Source: Dehalococcoidia bacterium
GTDB taxonomy: Bacteria > Chloroflexota > Dehalococcoidia > GIF9 > UBA5620
Length of the DNA stretch: 6,118 nucleotides
Direction: 5' to 3'
Assembly: GCA_016783225.1 (NCBI GenBank)
Contig: JADHWZ010000126.1
Location: 1 to 6,118 of the forward strand
The notes beneath the pieces were generated by a model. It saw nothing but the letters and a program-made list of their open reading frames with translations, did no database searches and was not told the origin of the DNA. Shown piece by piece: positions 1 through 5,194 of the stretch. Position 1 is the stretch's first letter; every line of letters begins with the position of its first letter. The position numbers were made by a program, and so were the translations under genes.

Positions 1-1
1 A

Positions 2-1276
2 GGTTCGGGAGAGACAAAGACCCTTAATGGACAACTGGAATATCGCCGCCGCAAGTTTCCGTGGTGGGTATTGCTGTTAATCGTTGGGCTTGTGGTTGTT
101 GGCTTTGTGGCGTGGTTGCTTCTTTCTGGGAGATCCATTTCCTGTTCCTGTCCCGGCAGTGGCTTTTCAGAACCCGGTGTAGCTCCATCTGCTGGTGAGC
201 CTTCCCCAGGGGCCGCTGAGCCCACTATTACCCTCACCGCACCGCAGGAGGGTGCGACCTTGGTCGCCGGCTCGACCTGCGAGATTCGCTGGGAAGCTAC
301 GGGATCGGGGATTGATTATGTAGGTCTGGGGTTTTCGACAGATGAGGGTGCAACCTGGGAAACCATTGCTGAAAATCAGCCCACCGTTGGTACCTATAAC
401 TGGCTGGTGCCCACTACACTATCCGGCGATTGCCGGGTAGCAGCCGGAGTGATGAATGCCGCGGATGAGCTTCTGGCTGCAGAAGGTAGGCCTGTTGTTA
501 TCCAGGCCGAGGGCAAGGGTACGACTGGTGCGTTGCCGGTTATTGACTCATTTACTGCCAATCCGGCGAGCATCACCTCGGGTTCGCCTTCCACGCTCAG
601 ATGGAATGTCTCCGGGGCCACAATGGTTACTATAGATCATGGCATAGGCAACGTTGGCAATACTGACACGAGAGAAGTCACCCCGGCCACGACCACCACT
701 TACACTCTGACCGCCACCAACAATGCTGGCAGCGTTACCAAAAAGGTTCAGGTTGCTACTGAGGCATGGATTAAGGGATTTACTACCGCGGTAACTAAAG
801 AGCTAGACTACAAGGAGGATGAGTCAGGTTCTATATGGTCGACTCCCGCTGGCCTCACTATGTCTAATAGTGTGGCCGCTGGAGACCGAGAGAATAACAC
901 TACTGGATACGGATATGCGAGTTTTGATATATTCACCCTGGCTGGGTCCGATGTGACAAGTGCTGAACTGATCTTCACACAAAGCAATTTAGTTGGAAGC
1001 CCATTTGTTGATCTCGGTGCATTGACATTTGAGCAAGTCTCGTATGGCCCCCGAGCATTGCAGGTAACATTCAATAACCTCGACACACTGAACAACTTAG
1101 GAACCTCCAAAACAGGCACTGGGTCAATCGATGTTACCCCGTTCGTGCATGGGGCGGTAAAAGCTGGAGCCAAGCGCTTTCAGGTGAGGATCTGGTTCTC
1201 CAAGAAAACTGACGGTGATGGCCAGGAGGACCTAATAATACTTCACCCTGTCACGCTTAAGATGACCTATCGGTGA
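2..1276 (+). CDS. Membrane-anchored multi-domain surface protein with Ig-like domains (5' end outside the window)
   Basis: The frame is open from the window edge, so the TTG at 71 is unlikely to be the true start. The 23 codons before it encode a polar stretch ending in RRRKFPWWV, which runs straight into a hydrophobic helix (LLLIVGLVVVGFVAWLLL). The basic side before the helix predicts a cytoplasmic N-terminus and an exported C-terminus. Counting from the TTG codon, residues 21-50 form a Ser/Pro/Gly-rich linker. Residues about 51-145 resemble a Kre9/KNH-type beta domain (ITLTAPQEGATL, STDEGATWE, YNWLVP). Residues about 154-229 form an Ig-like domain of the kind starting FTANPASITSG and ending TYTLTATNNAGS. 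Residues about 246-401 look like a DNRLRE-type beta-sandwich. Such proteins bind or scaffold at the cell surface, and no catalytic motif is visible. The missing N-terminus might carry a zinc ribbon or similar small domain, which is only a guess. The next gene starts 167 bases downstream on the same strand. Confidence 0.8.
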   Translation, partial: GSGETKTLNGQLEYRRRKFPWWVLLLIVGLVVVGFVAWLLLSGRSISCSCPGSGFSEPGVAPSAGEPSPGAAEPTITLTAPQEGATLVAGSTCEIRWEATGSGIDYVGLGFSTDEGATWETIAENQPTVGTYNWLVPTTLSGDCRVAAGVMNAADELLAAEGRPVVIQAEGKGTTGALPVIDSFTANPASITSGSPSTLRWNVSGATMVTIDHGIGNVGNTDTREVTPATTTTYTLTATNNAGSVTKKVQVATEAWIKGFTTAVTKELDYKEDESGSIWSTPAGLTMSNSVAAGDRENNTTGYGYASFDIFTLAGSDVTSAELIFTQSNLVGSPFVDLGALTFEQVSYGPRALQVTFNNLDTLNNLGTSKTGTGSIDVTPFVHGAVKAGAKRFQVRIWFSKKTDGDGQEDLIILHPVTLKMTYR

Positions 1277-1358
1277 TTGACCAGCGACGTCCAGGTCACC
1301 AAGGGCGTCGAGCGAATGTTCCCCGTACTGCGTCAGGTCTTTTTGCCGGGGTGTGAAA

Positions 1359-1377
1359 GAGAGCGTAGCAGGCTCTC
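1359..1377. other. Stem-loop in the gap after the surface-protein gene
   Basis: GAGAGC (1359-1364) and GCTCTC (1372-1377) pair perfectly over 6 bp around a 7-base loop. It lies about 80 bases after the stop at 1276 and before the GH114 gene. No T-run follows, so it is a poor intrinsic terminator and may only be an RNA-processing or attenuation structure, or chance. Confidence 0.3.
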
Positions 1378-1443
1378 CGCTCTGCCTCCTTTGGGAATAT
1401 GATGTGTCCGAGCACAAATCAGAGGGGGGATACTACGAAGAAT

Positions 1444-2544
1444 ATGCAGCAGCTTGGCTTAGATCGGACGGGGATCCTACCTGTAGTATCTATCCTGGCA
1501 GCAGTCATTTGCCTGGCCTCATGCAGGGGTGAACCTCCCACGTATGAGGCCCCGCCTCTAACTGGGGACACAGAACCTCTACCTATATCCCAGGTCGAAT
1601 ACTGGGCATATCAGATCGATGATTTGGGTGAACGCGGAGCGGTCGACAAACTAGCCAACACCCATTATGACATGCTGGTGCTGGAGCCCACCAGAACAGA
1701 CTGGTCATCGGATGACAGGTACTTTGATGCCGAAGCGATGGTCTCACTGCTAAAGCATTCCAGGGCCAGCGACGGCATCCATCGAAAGCTCATCATAGCC
1801 TACATCGACATTGGAGAAGCCGAAGACTGGCGATGGTACTGGGCATGGTCGGAGGAGTGGCCCAGAGGTGAGCCACGACCAGCCGATTGGCCGGACTATA
1901 TCTTGACCTACGACCCCGACGGGTGGGAAGGGTGTTTCCCGGTGGCTTACTGGGATGAAGAATGGAAAGACATCGCCATATATGGGGAAAACCACGATAG
2001 CAGCCCCTACGGGGATTACAACAGCATCATTGACGAGGTTATCAAAGATGGTTTCGATGGCATCTACCTCGACTGGGTGGAAGGTTTTGAGGACGATACC
2101 GTGATGGCGGAAGCCCGGAGACAGGGAAAGGACCCGGCAGTCGAGATGCTCCAGTTTATCGAGGAAATGAGGGACTATGCCATGCTCAGGAACCCGGACT
2201 TCATTATCATTCAACAGAACGCCGCCGCTTTATGTGAGGGCCATCCGGAACTGTTTTCCTTGATCGATGCCATCTCCCAGGAGGCCGTCTGGTATGATGG
2301 AGATGCCTTTGACGACTGGAATGCCCGAGACGCCTGCGACATCGCCAATGATTCATCGCTGACAGACTACTACGTGGAATACCTTGAGCAATACCTGGGG
2401 GCTGGGGTCCCTGTTTTCAACTGTGAATACGCCCGGAGATACGCAGATGAGGCGTATGACAGGTCTTACGATGAAGGGTACATCCCTTACTGCACCAGGA
2501 GGCCCCTGTCAAGGTTGACCACCACACCCCCACCGGGGTACTGA
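1444..2544 (+). CDS. GH114/TM1410-type TIM-barrel lipoprotein (putative endo-alpha-1,4-polygalactosaminidase family)
   Basis: The product looks like a secreted, lipid-anchored glycoside hydrolase-like protein. From the ATG at 1444 the first 27 residues form a lipoprotein signal peptide with a hydrophobic core and lipobox LASC (Cys27). An in-frame ATG at 1399 would add 15 polar residues before the signal, so 1444 is preferred. A purine-rich AGAGGGGGGA lies at 1421-1430, rather far from either choice. After a Pro-rich linker come the family hallmarks: YWAYQI (53-58, strand 1), AYIDIGEAEDWR (119-130), FDGIYLDWVE (204-213, with the acidic residues expected at the barrel mouth), IIQQNAA (about 255-261), SQEAVWY (278-284) and the closing GYIPYCTRR (345-353). 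At 366 residues it is full length. Characterised members cleave galactosaminogalactan-type polymers, but many bacterial relatives, including TM1410-like proteins, have no known substrate. The family assignment is firm and the substrate is not. Confidence 0.85.
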   Translation: MQQLGLDRTGILPVVSILAAVICLASCRGEPPTYEAPPLTGDTEPLPISQVEYWAYQIDDLGERGAVDKLANTHYDMLVLEPTRTDWSSDDRYFDAEAMVSLLKHSRASDGIHRKLIIAYIDIGEAEDWRWYWAWSEEWPRGEPRPADWPDYILTYDPDGWEGCFPVAYWDEEWKDIAIYGENHDSSPYGDYNSIIDEVIKDGFDGIYLDWVEGFEDDTVMAEARRQGKDPAVEMLQFIEEMRDYAMLRNPDFIIIQQNAAALCEGHPELFSLIDAISQEAVWYDGDAFDDWNARDACDIANDSSLTDYYVEYLEQYLGAGVPVFNCEYARRYADEAYDRSYDEGYIPYCTRRPLSRLTTTPPPGY

Positions 2545-2616
2545 GGCGCGGCACAAACGTCATGCGTGGTCTTCTATCTAAGGCCTCGCAACCCACAGAT
2601 TCAGTAGGCTTAACAC

Positions 2617-2702
2617 AATCGCACTATCGGTGGAAGGTTGAGCATTCCCTGCGGCTTGGCTCAGGTAATATGCTGTTGCTTCTAGCCAGCCGATAGTTGA
2701 TT
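2617..2702. repeat. Long bulged inverted repeat (imperfect hairpin)
   Basis: The left arm 2617-2633 (AATCGCACTATCGGTGG) pairs with the right arm 2686-2702 (CCAGCCGATAGTTGATT). The core ACTATCGG/CCGATAGT is perfect. It is extended inward by TGG/CCA past one unpaired base (G2689), and outward past one unpaired base (C2622) by AATCG pairing, with one G-T pair. The loop is about 52 bases and holds a second small stem, TGAGC (2639-2643) with GCTCA (2659-2663). It lies in the gap between the GH114 gene and the small membrane protein gene. Possible explanations are a structured RNA leader, the ends of a miniature element, or chance. No T-run follows. Confidence 0.4.
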
Positions 2703-2743
2703 TGGTACTATAGAACAAAAGCGACGGCATAACGGAGGTACGA

Positions 2744-2839
2744 ATGACTTATATAGGACCGTTTTTGGTCACATGGCTCGTGATCGCAGCTTTGTTGGTG
2801 GGACTTGGATGCTGGCTGTTGTACGGGCGTGGGAAGTGA
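2744..2839 (+). CDS. Small single-pass membrane protein, 31 residues
   Basis: This short frame has an ATG preceded by GGAGG at 2734-2738, five bases upstream, one of the best ribosome binding sites in the window. A TGGTACTAT element at 2704-2711 could serve as an extended -10, but I see no matching -35 box. The product has a five-residue polar start, a hydrophobic helix (about residues 7-27, including VTWLVIAALLVGLG) and a short basic tail (YGRGK), typical of a one-helix inner-membrane peptide. The start codon, ribosome binding site and charged tail favour a real gene. Alternatively it is the anchor segment of the propeller gene whose fragment follows in another frame, in which case the TGA at 2837 would mark a frameshift. 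I recognise no family. Confidence 0.5.
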   Translation: MTYIGPFLVTWLVIAALLVGLGCWLLYGRGK

Positions 2840-3008
2840 TACCAGCCTCTGGTGGCAAAATCCTATACGAGTAACACATTATCAAGGATATGACGGAGCC
2901 CCCTCATGGTCCCCGGATGGGAGTAGAATTGCCCTTGAGTCCTGTCCAGCTGATCCAGGTGGTTGCAGAGAGACAACTATCTGGACAATCAATGTTCCAG
3001 GCCACTAA
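2805..3008 (+). pseudogene. PD40/TolB-type beta-propeller fragment
   Basis: Residues from about 12 on (counted from the TTG at 2805) include YDGAPSWSPDGSRIALES and TIWTINVPG, the signature of one PD40 propeller blade found in TolB-like and surface proteins. Only about one blade is present, where intact proteins carry four to seven. The frame starts at a TTG inside the small membrane protein gene with no ribosome binding site, and stops at TAA just where the next blade should begin. It therefore looks like a leftover of a larger exported protein. The preceding 31-residue membrane segment, one frame away, may be its original anchor. There is no evidence that this piece is translated. Confidence 0.65.
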
Positions 3009-3273
3009 GAAATGCACCCAAGAAGTCACTGCAGCCGACCGCTAAGGGCGGCCAGAAATTGAACCTGCTTTTGCTGCGGCGGATCAGTACTATAGCAGTC
3101 TTCTAAGCATGAGTTCAGGAAGTGCAACGCTGAAACAAGGGCACTGGAGTCGCCCTTTGACAAAGACTCGCTGGAGCTATTCTCAGTCTGGAAGCAGAGC
3201 AGTCTAGGTGGGCGCAGCCAACCAGCCACAGCGTGCTATCTGCGGTCGTAATCACTGGCTTTTGGGAGAAAGC
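3009..3273. other. Non-coding or decayed stretch between convergent gene remnants
   Basis: No convincing gene is present. A small hairpin occurs at 3034-3052 (GCCGACC with GGGCGGC, one mismatch, loop GCTAA), 26 bases after the propeller fragment's stop. No T-run follows directly. Short open stretches in all frames lack starts, ribosome binding sites and recognisable motifs. It is probably decayed sequence between two stubs that point toward each other. Confidence 0.4.
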
Positions 3274-3492
3274 TCACCTTTCATAAGCGCCAATATCGTA
3301 TGAGTTGCCCTGTGGCCTCGGATTGCCCTCGTAATCCTCAGAAGCTGGGTCAACACGTGTTCCGCTGTCTAGGGCGGGGCTGGTACCCAGTAGATGCAAA
3401 TCGAAGTTGGCCGTGTCGCCGCCATTGCACCGCATCCGGTTGCCTAGGGCATTTGCAGGCCAGCAGCATACAGTTGAAAAAGAAGCGGTCAA
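3274..3492 (-). pseudogene. C-terminal tip of a right-handed parallel beta-helix (choice-of-anchor Q type) protein
   Basis: The last ~50 residues read FDLHLLGTSPALDSGTRVDP, then EDYEGNPRPQGNSYDIGAYER and a stop. This is the standard end of large secreted beta-helix proteins (pectate-lyase-like or choice-of-anchor Q domain proteins), whose last coil ends in a D-x-G-A-Y-E motif. Intact members run to several hundred residues with repeated coils, while here only the end exists. The frame opens at a TTG with no ribosome binding site and is closed by a TGA about 30 codons further upstream. The residues before about 22 do not look like beta-helix coils. The rest of the gene has been lost, and the upstream neighbour on this strand is an unrelated lipoprotein gene. 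Confidence 0.7.
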
Positions 3493-3655
3493 TTTGGGTG
3501 CCGGCGGTAAGCCAATGTCACGCGAGCTAACACCGTGCCACGGTTGCCAGGCTGTAACTTTACCCGGCTCTCACTCAACGTAGTCATAATAGCATCCCCA
3601 ATCTCACCACCGCGGCCTGATATCCGCTTATGCGGGTCTCTTGATGGGCTATGCC

Positions 3656-4165
3656 TTACTCTACTACTTGAAAGGTGTGCCTTAGCTCACTATACTCACC
3701 ATCGTCGGGGACGAGCGTCACAACTACACTGTACGTGCCTGGCTGATTGACTAGGAAATTATCGGCGCCGGGGGCTTGGCCCTGATGTCCTCCGGGCACG
3801 ACTCCCTCGCCAGAAAACTGTTTACAACCAAACCAGTTCCCAATGTCGCCATATTGCTCCAGACATATCCCGACCGAGTACCGACCTGACGTCTCCCCCC
3901 CGACATTCCGTATATCTGCACGTGTGTCAAAGAATTCTCCAGCCTGTACAACATTCGTCATCAGGATATTATGGATCACCAACTGTGCAGGATTGGTCGG
4001 CTGAGACGGCTGTCCACCAGCGCCTGGTTCTGGTGGGGGAGGTGGCGGAACGTACGAACCACCGCCGTCTGACCAACAGCTTGTCCAGACCATGGTGCCG
4101 GGCAAGAGCAGTGCGACCAGAACCACCACCCGTAACCCCAAAAACGCTCTCAGTCTCATCACCAT
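3656..4165 (-). CDS. Exported, proline-linker protein with a CARDB-like domain (probable lipoprotein)
   Basis: The N-terminus is a basic start (MRLR) followed by a hydrophobic core (VVVLVALLLPG), giving a clear export signal. Cys30 in WTSC could be lipidated, although Trp at -3 is not a standard lipobox, so ordinary signal cleavage is also possible. Residues about 31-60 form a linker with six consecutive prolines. Residues about 60-169 look like one Ig-like sandwich of the CARDB kind (TRADIRNVGGETSGRYSV, then PGTYSVVVTLVPDDGEYSEL), with Cys101 and Cys114 able to form a disulfide. The role is probably surface binding or adhesion, with no catalytic motif seen. AGGAGG lies three bases before the ATG at 4165 and nine before the ATG at 4159, so the start may be 4159, two codons shorter. 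The gene looks complete. Confidence 0.75.
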   Translation of the reverse strand: MVMRLRAFLGLRVVVLVALLLPGTMVWTSCWSDGGGSYVPPPPPPEPGAGGQPSQPTNPAQLVIHNILMTNVVQAGEFFDTRADIRNVGGETSGRYSVGICLEQYGDIGNWFGCKQFSGEGVVPGGHQGQAPGADNFLVNQPGTYSVVVTLVPDDGEYSELRHTFQVVE

Positions 4166-4168
4166 TTT

Positions 4169-4174
4169 CCTCCT
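4169..4174 (-). promoter_or_regulatory. Ribosome binding site of the CARDB-like protein gene
   Basis: On the minus strand this reads AGGAGG, a perfect core. Spacing is 3 bases to the ATG at 4165, 6 to a GTG at 4162 and 9 to the ATG at 4159. The first spacing is tighter than usual, so the site favours the 4159 start. Confidence 0.6.
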
Positions 4175-4320
4175 ATGAAAACGTAGTACTTCTTATGGAC
4201 CTTTCCCCTTTTCGATTCTCCTCTCAGTCTATTCTGTGTTGTGGAATCCCCTTTCTGGCGTCGTCTGCCCCGTTACGCATATGGGTGAGCTCTGAGTTCC
4301 GCTAGTCCACCGGGACTTAC

Positions 4321-4375
4321 ACGATTGTAGTATTGACTACGGCAGAGGTCAAGCCAAATCAATACTGACAATCGT
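4321..4375. repeat. Long inverted repeat with a small internal bulge
   Basis: ACGATTGT-A-GTATTGA at 4321-4336 is mirrored by TCAATAC-TG-ACAATCGT at 4359-4375. The two stems are 8 bp and 7 bp, separated by an asymmetric 1-against-2 internal loop, and the closing loop is 22 bases. Outside it, CCGG occurs on both sides (4310-4313 and 4376-4379) but out of register on the left. It lies about 155 bases upstream of the minus-strand lipoprotein gene. It could be a folded RNA, a two-way terminator lacking T-runs, an operator, or the ends of a tiny element. Confidence 0.5.
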
Positions 4376-4681
4376 CCGGGCACTGGCGAAGACTGAAAGC
4401 TAGGCACAAGCAGCAACATCGGGAACATTCAACATAATCGCAGTATCGATCGCCTGGCTGGAGATAGTGGCTGAGTTGGAGAAGGAGATGGTGCCGGCTG
4501 GAGTTGTCCAAAACACCGGCCAAAGTAGGGTGGAATATCCCACACCGAACAATAAGCCATTTTGTGCAAATGGCGGTGGCAAGAGAATCAAGCAGCCCTG
4601 TCCTCTGACTCCAGTTACCTCGCGTGGTTCATAAGTGAATGGTTGGGCTTTCCAGGCATCATTACTTCGCCTTTTTTTTGC

Positions 4682-4804
4682 GTAGCGGGCAGGCAATCAT
4701 CTGATGTGGAGGCTAAAGGATTAAGGATGACCAAAGCAGGTCCCGCCATCATGAAATGGGCTCTCTATCAAGCAAGCCAGATAGGCCGCTGCTGTGATCC
4801 CCAG
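4682..4804 (+). mobile_element. IS110-type transposase C-terminal fragment
   Basis: The encoded stretch from about VAGRQSSDVE through KGLRMTKAGPAIMKWALYQA to SQIGRCCDPQ matches the conserved helix-rich core of the C-terminal Transposase_20 domain of IS110 proteins (pattern G-R-x-T-K-x-G-x-x-x-x-[KR]-W-A-L-x-x-A). This domain carries the serine recombinase-like active site in intact enzymes. Here the N-terminal RuvC-like DEDD domain and the usual end of the protein are both absent, so the element cannot move by itself. The left limit is uncertain: similarity fades around the eight-T run at 4672-4679. The right limit lies at DPQ, where CoA-transferase sequence takes over. Confidence 0.7.
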
Positions 4805-5014
4805 ATAGTGCAAAACAATTATATAGTGGATTTTGACCACCCGAAGCTGGGAAAGATAAAAATCCCTGGCTATCCTATCCATTTCAGTAAGGCACGTGCC
4901 GAGACTAGAAGCGGCGCTCCAGAACTAGGAGAGCACACTGAAACTGTTTTAGCAGACATCGGTGGTTATTCAGAAAAGGAGATAGCTCAACTAAAGAATG
5001 AAGGCGCTACTTGA
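4796..5014 (+). pseudogene. CaiB/BaiF (class III CoA-transferase) C-terminal remnant
   Basis: This is the CoA-transferase part of the chimera, about 72 residues. The visible family features are NNYIVDFDHPKLGKIKIPG, PIHFSKARAETRSGAPELG, HTETVL and the terminal EIAQLKNEG. Reading continues without a stop to TGA at 5012-5014, the natural end of such proteins. The sequence shows no decay within this piece, so the truncation may be recent. Confidence 0.75.
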
Positions 5015-5078
5015 GTTCAACCTGAAGCATCGTAGGATGGACAACCATCAATCTTGCTATTATGTATCAAGGGAAAAG

Positions 5079-5097
5079 GGCTATTGAAGGAATAGCC
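5079..5097. other. Perfect 7-bp hairpin between the CoA-transferase remnant and the SDR gene
   Basis: GGCTATT (5079-5085) pairs with AATAGCC (5091-5097) around loop GAAGG. It lies 65 bases after the stop at 5014 and before the SDR promoter-like sequence. It may have ended or stabilised the CoA-transferase transcript, but no T-run follows, so a Rho-independent role is doubtful. Confidence 0.4.
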
Positions 5098-5124
5098 ATC
5101 AGACTTTGGGAGATGAACCGCAGA

Positions 5125-5154
5125 TTGACAAGCTCCGGTAGCATTGGTTAGTAT
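5125..5154 (+). promoter_or_regulatory. Sigma-70-type promoter for the SDR gene
   Basis: A perfect -35 hexamer TTGACA (5125-5130) is followed after 18 bases by TAGTAT (5149-5154), which matches the -10 consensus at four of six positions. Transcription would start near 5161, giving a leader of about 34 bases before the ATG at 5195. The site is well placed and would free the SDR gene from the broken upstream gene. Confidence 0.45.
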
Positions 5155-5194
5155 CAATTGAGTAAGCATTCTCATGTAGAAATCGGGAGGAGAA

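Larger units (their letters stand above)
4166..4681. other. Gap of about 516 bases without a recognisable gene
   Basis: The stretch holds the upstream region of the minus-strand lipoprotein gene, a long inverted repeat (4321-4375, listed separately) and a perfect 7-bp hairpin at 4556-4574 (GCCATTT, loop TGTGC, AAATGGC). Two overlapping frames are open but unrecognised. One on the minus strand (4400-4696) contains LLWPVFWTTPAGTISFSNS. One on the plus strand (about 4404-4634) contains AWLEIVAELEKEMVPAGVV but has no good start. Neither has a clear ribosome binding site. It ends with a run of eight T (4672-4679) next to the transposase fragment. Confidence 0.4.
4562..5014 (+). pseudogene. Chimeric frame: IS110 transposase piece fused to the C-terminus of a CaiB/BaiF CoA-transferase
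   Basis: The open frame starts at a TTG (4562) without a ribosome binding site. A better start is the ATG at 4727, preceded by AAAGGA at six bases, which would give a 95-residue product. Residues about 41-81 from the TTG are IS110-like. From about residue 79 (DPQIVQNNYIVDFDHP) to the end (GAPELGEHTETVL, YSEKEIAQLKNEGAT) it matches the C-terminus of class III CoA-transferases, which move CoA between organic acids and acyl-CoAs. Those enzymes are about 400 residues long, and here about 330, including the catalytic aspartate region, are missing. The fragment cannot be an active transferase. The SDR gene follows 180 bases downstream on the same strand, a common pairing in acyl-CoA or carnitine-type metabolism, so the two were probably once neighbours in one cluster. 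Confidence 0.75.

Noticed and set aside
394..1173. Minus-strand open frames (394-621 and 808-1173)
   Set aside because: They lie entirely inside the surface-protein gene, whose domains are recognisable on the plus strand, and show no motifs or ribosome binding sites.
1750..2214. Minus-strand frame of 154 residues
   Set aside because: It is the shadow of the GH114 gene, whose family motifs are on the plus strand.
2562..2696. Plus-strand frame of 44 residues from ATG 2562
   Set aside because: There is no ribosome binding site or recognisable motif, and it runs through both arms of the long inverted repeat.
2608..2702. Integron attC site
   Set aside because: GCTTAAC at 2608-2614 fits one core motif, but no GTTRRRY partner is found at the other end (GTTGATT does not fit), and there is no integrase or cassette array.
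3026..3229. Minus-strand frame of 67 residues
   Set aside because: Its composition is unremarkable, it has no ribosome binding site, and no family is recognised.
3624..3635. CCGC-TTAT-GCGG hairpin after the minus-strand lipoprotein gene as a terminator
   Set aside because: The stem is only four bases and no T-run follows in the direction of transcription.
3300..3750. Plus-strand frames opposite the beta-helix tip and the lipoprotein gene (3300-3530 and 3535-3750)
   Set aside because: The first overlaps the clearly recognisable minus-strand beta-helix ending. The second overlaps the 3' end of the lipoprotein gene. Neither has motifs.
4404..4634. Phage P27-type small terminase fragment
   Set aside because: The helix AWLEIVAELEKE followed by AGVVQNTG is loosely reminiscent, but the similarity is too weak and no phage genes are nearby.
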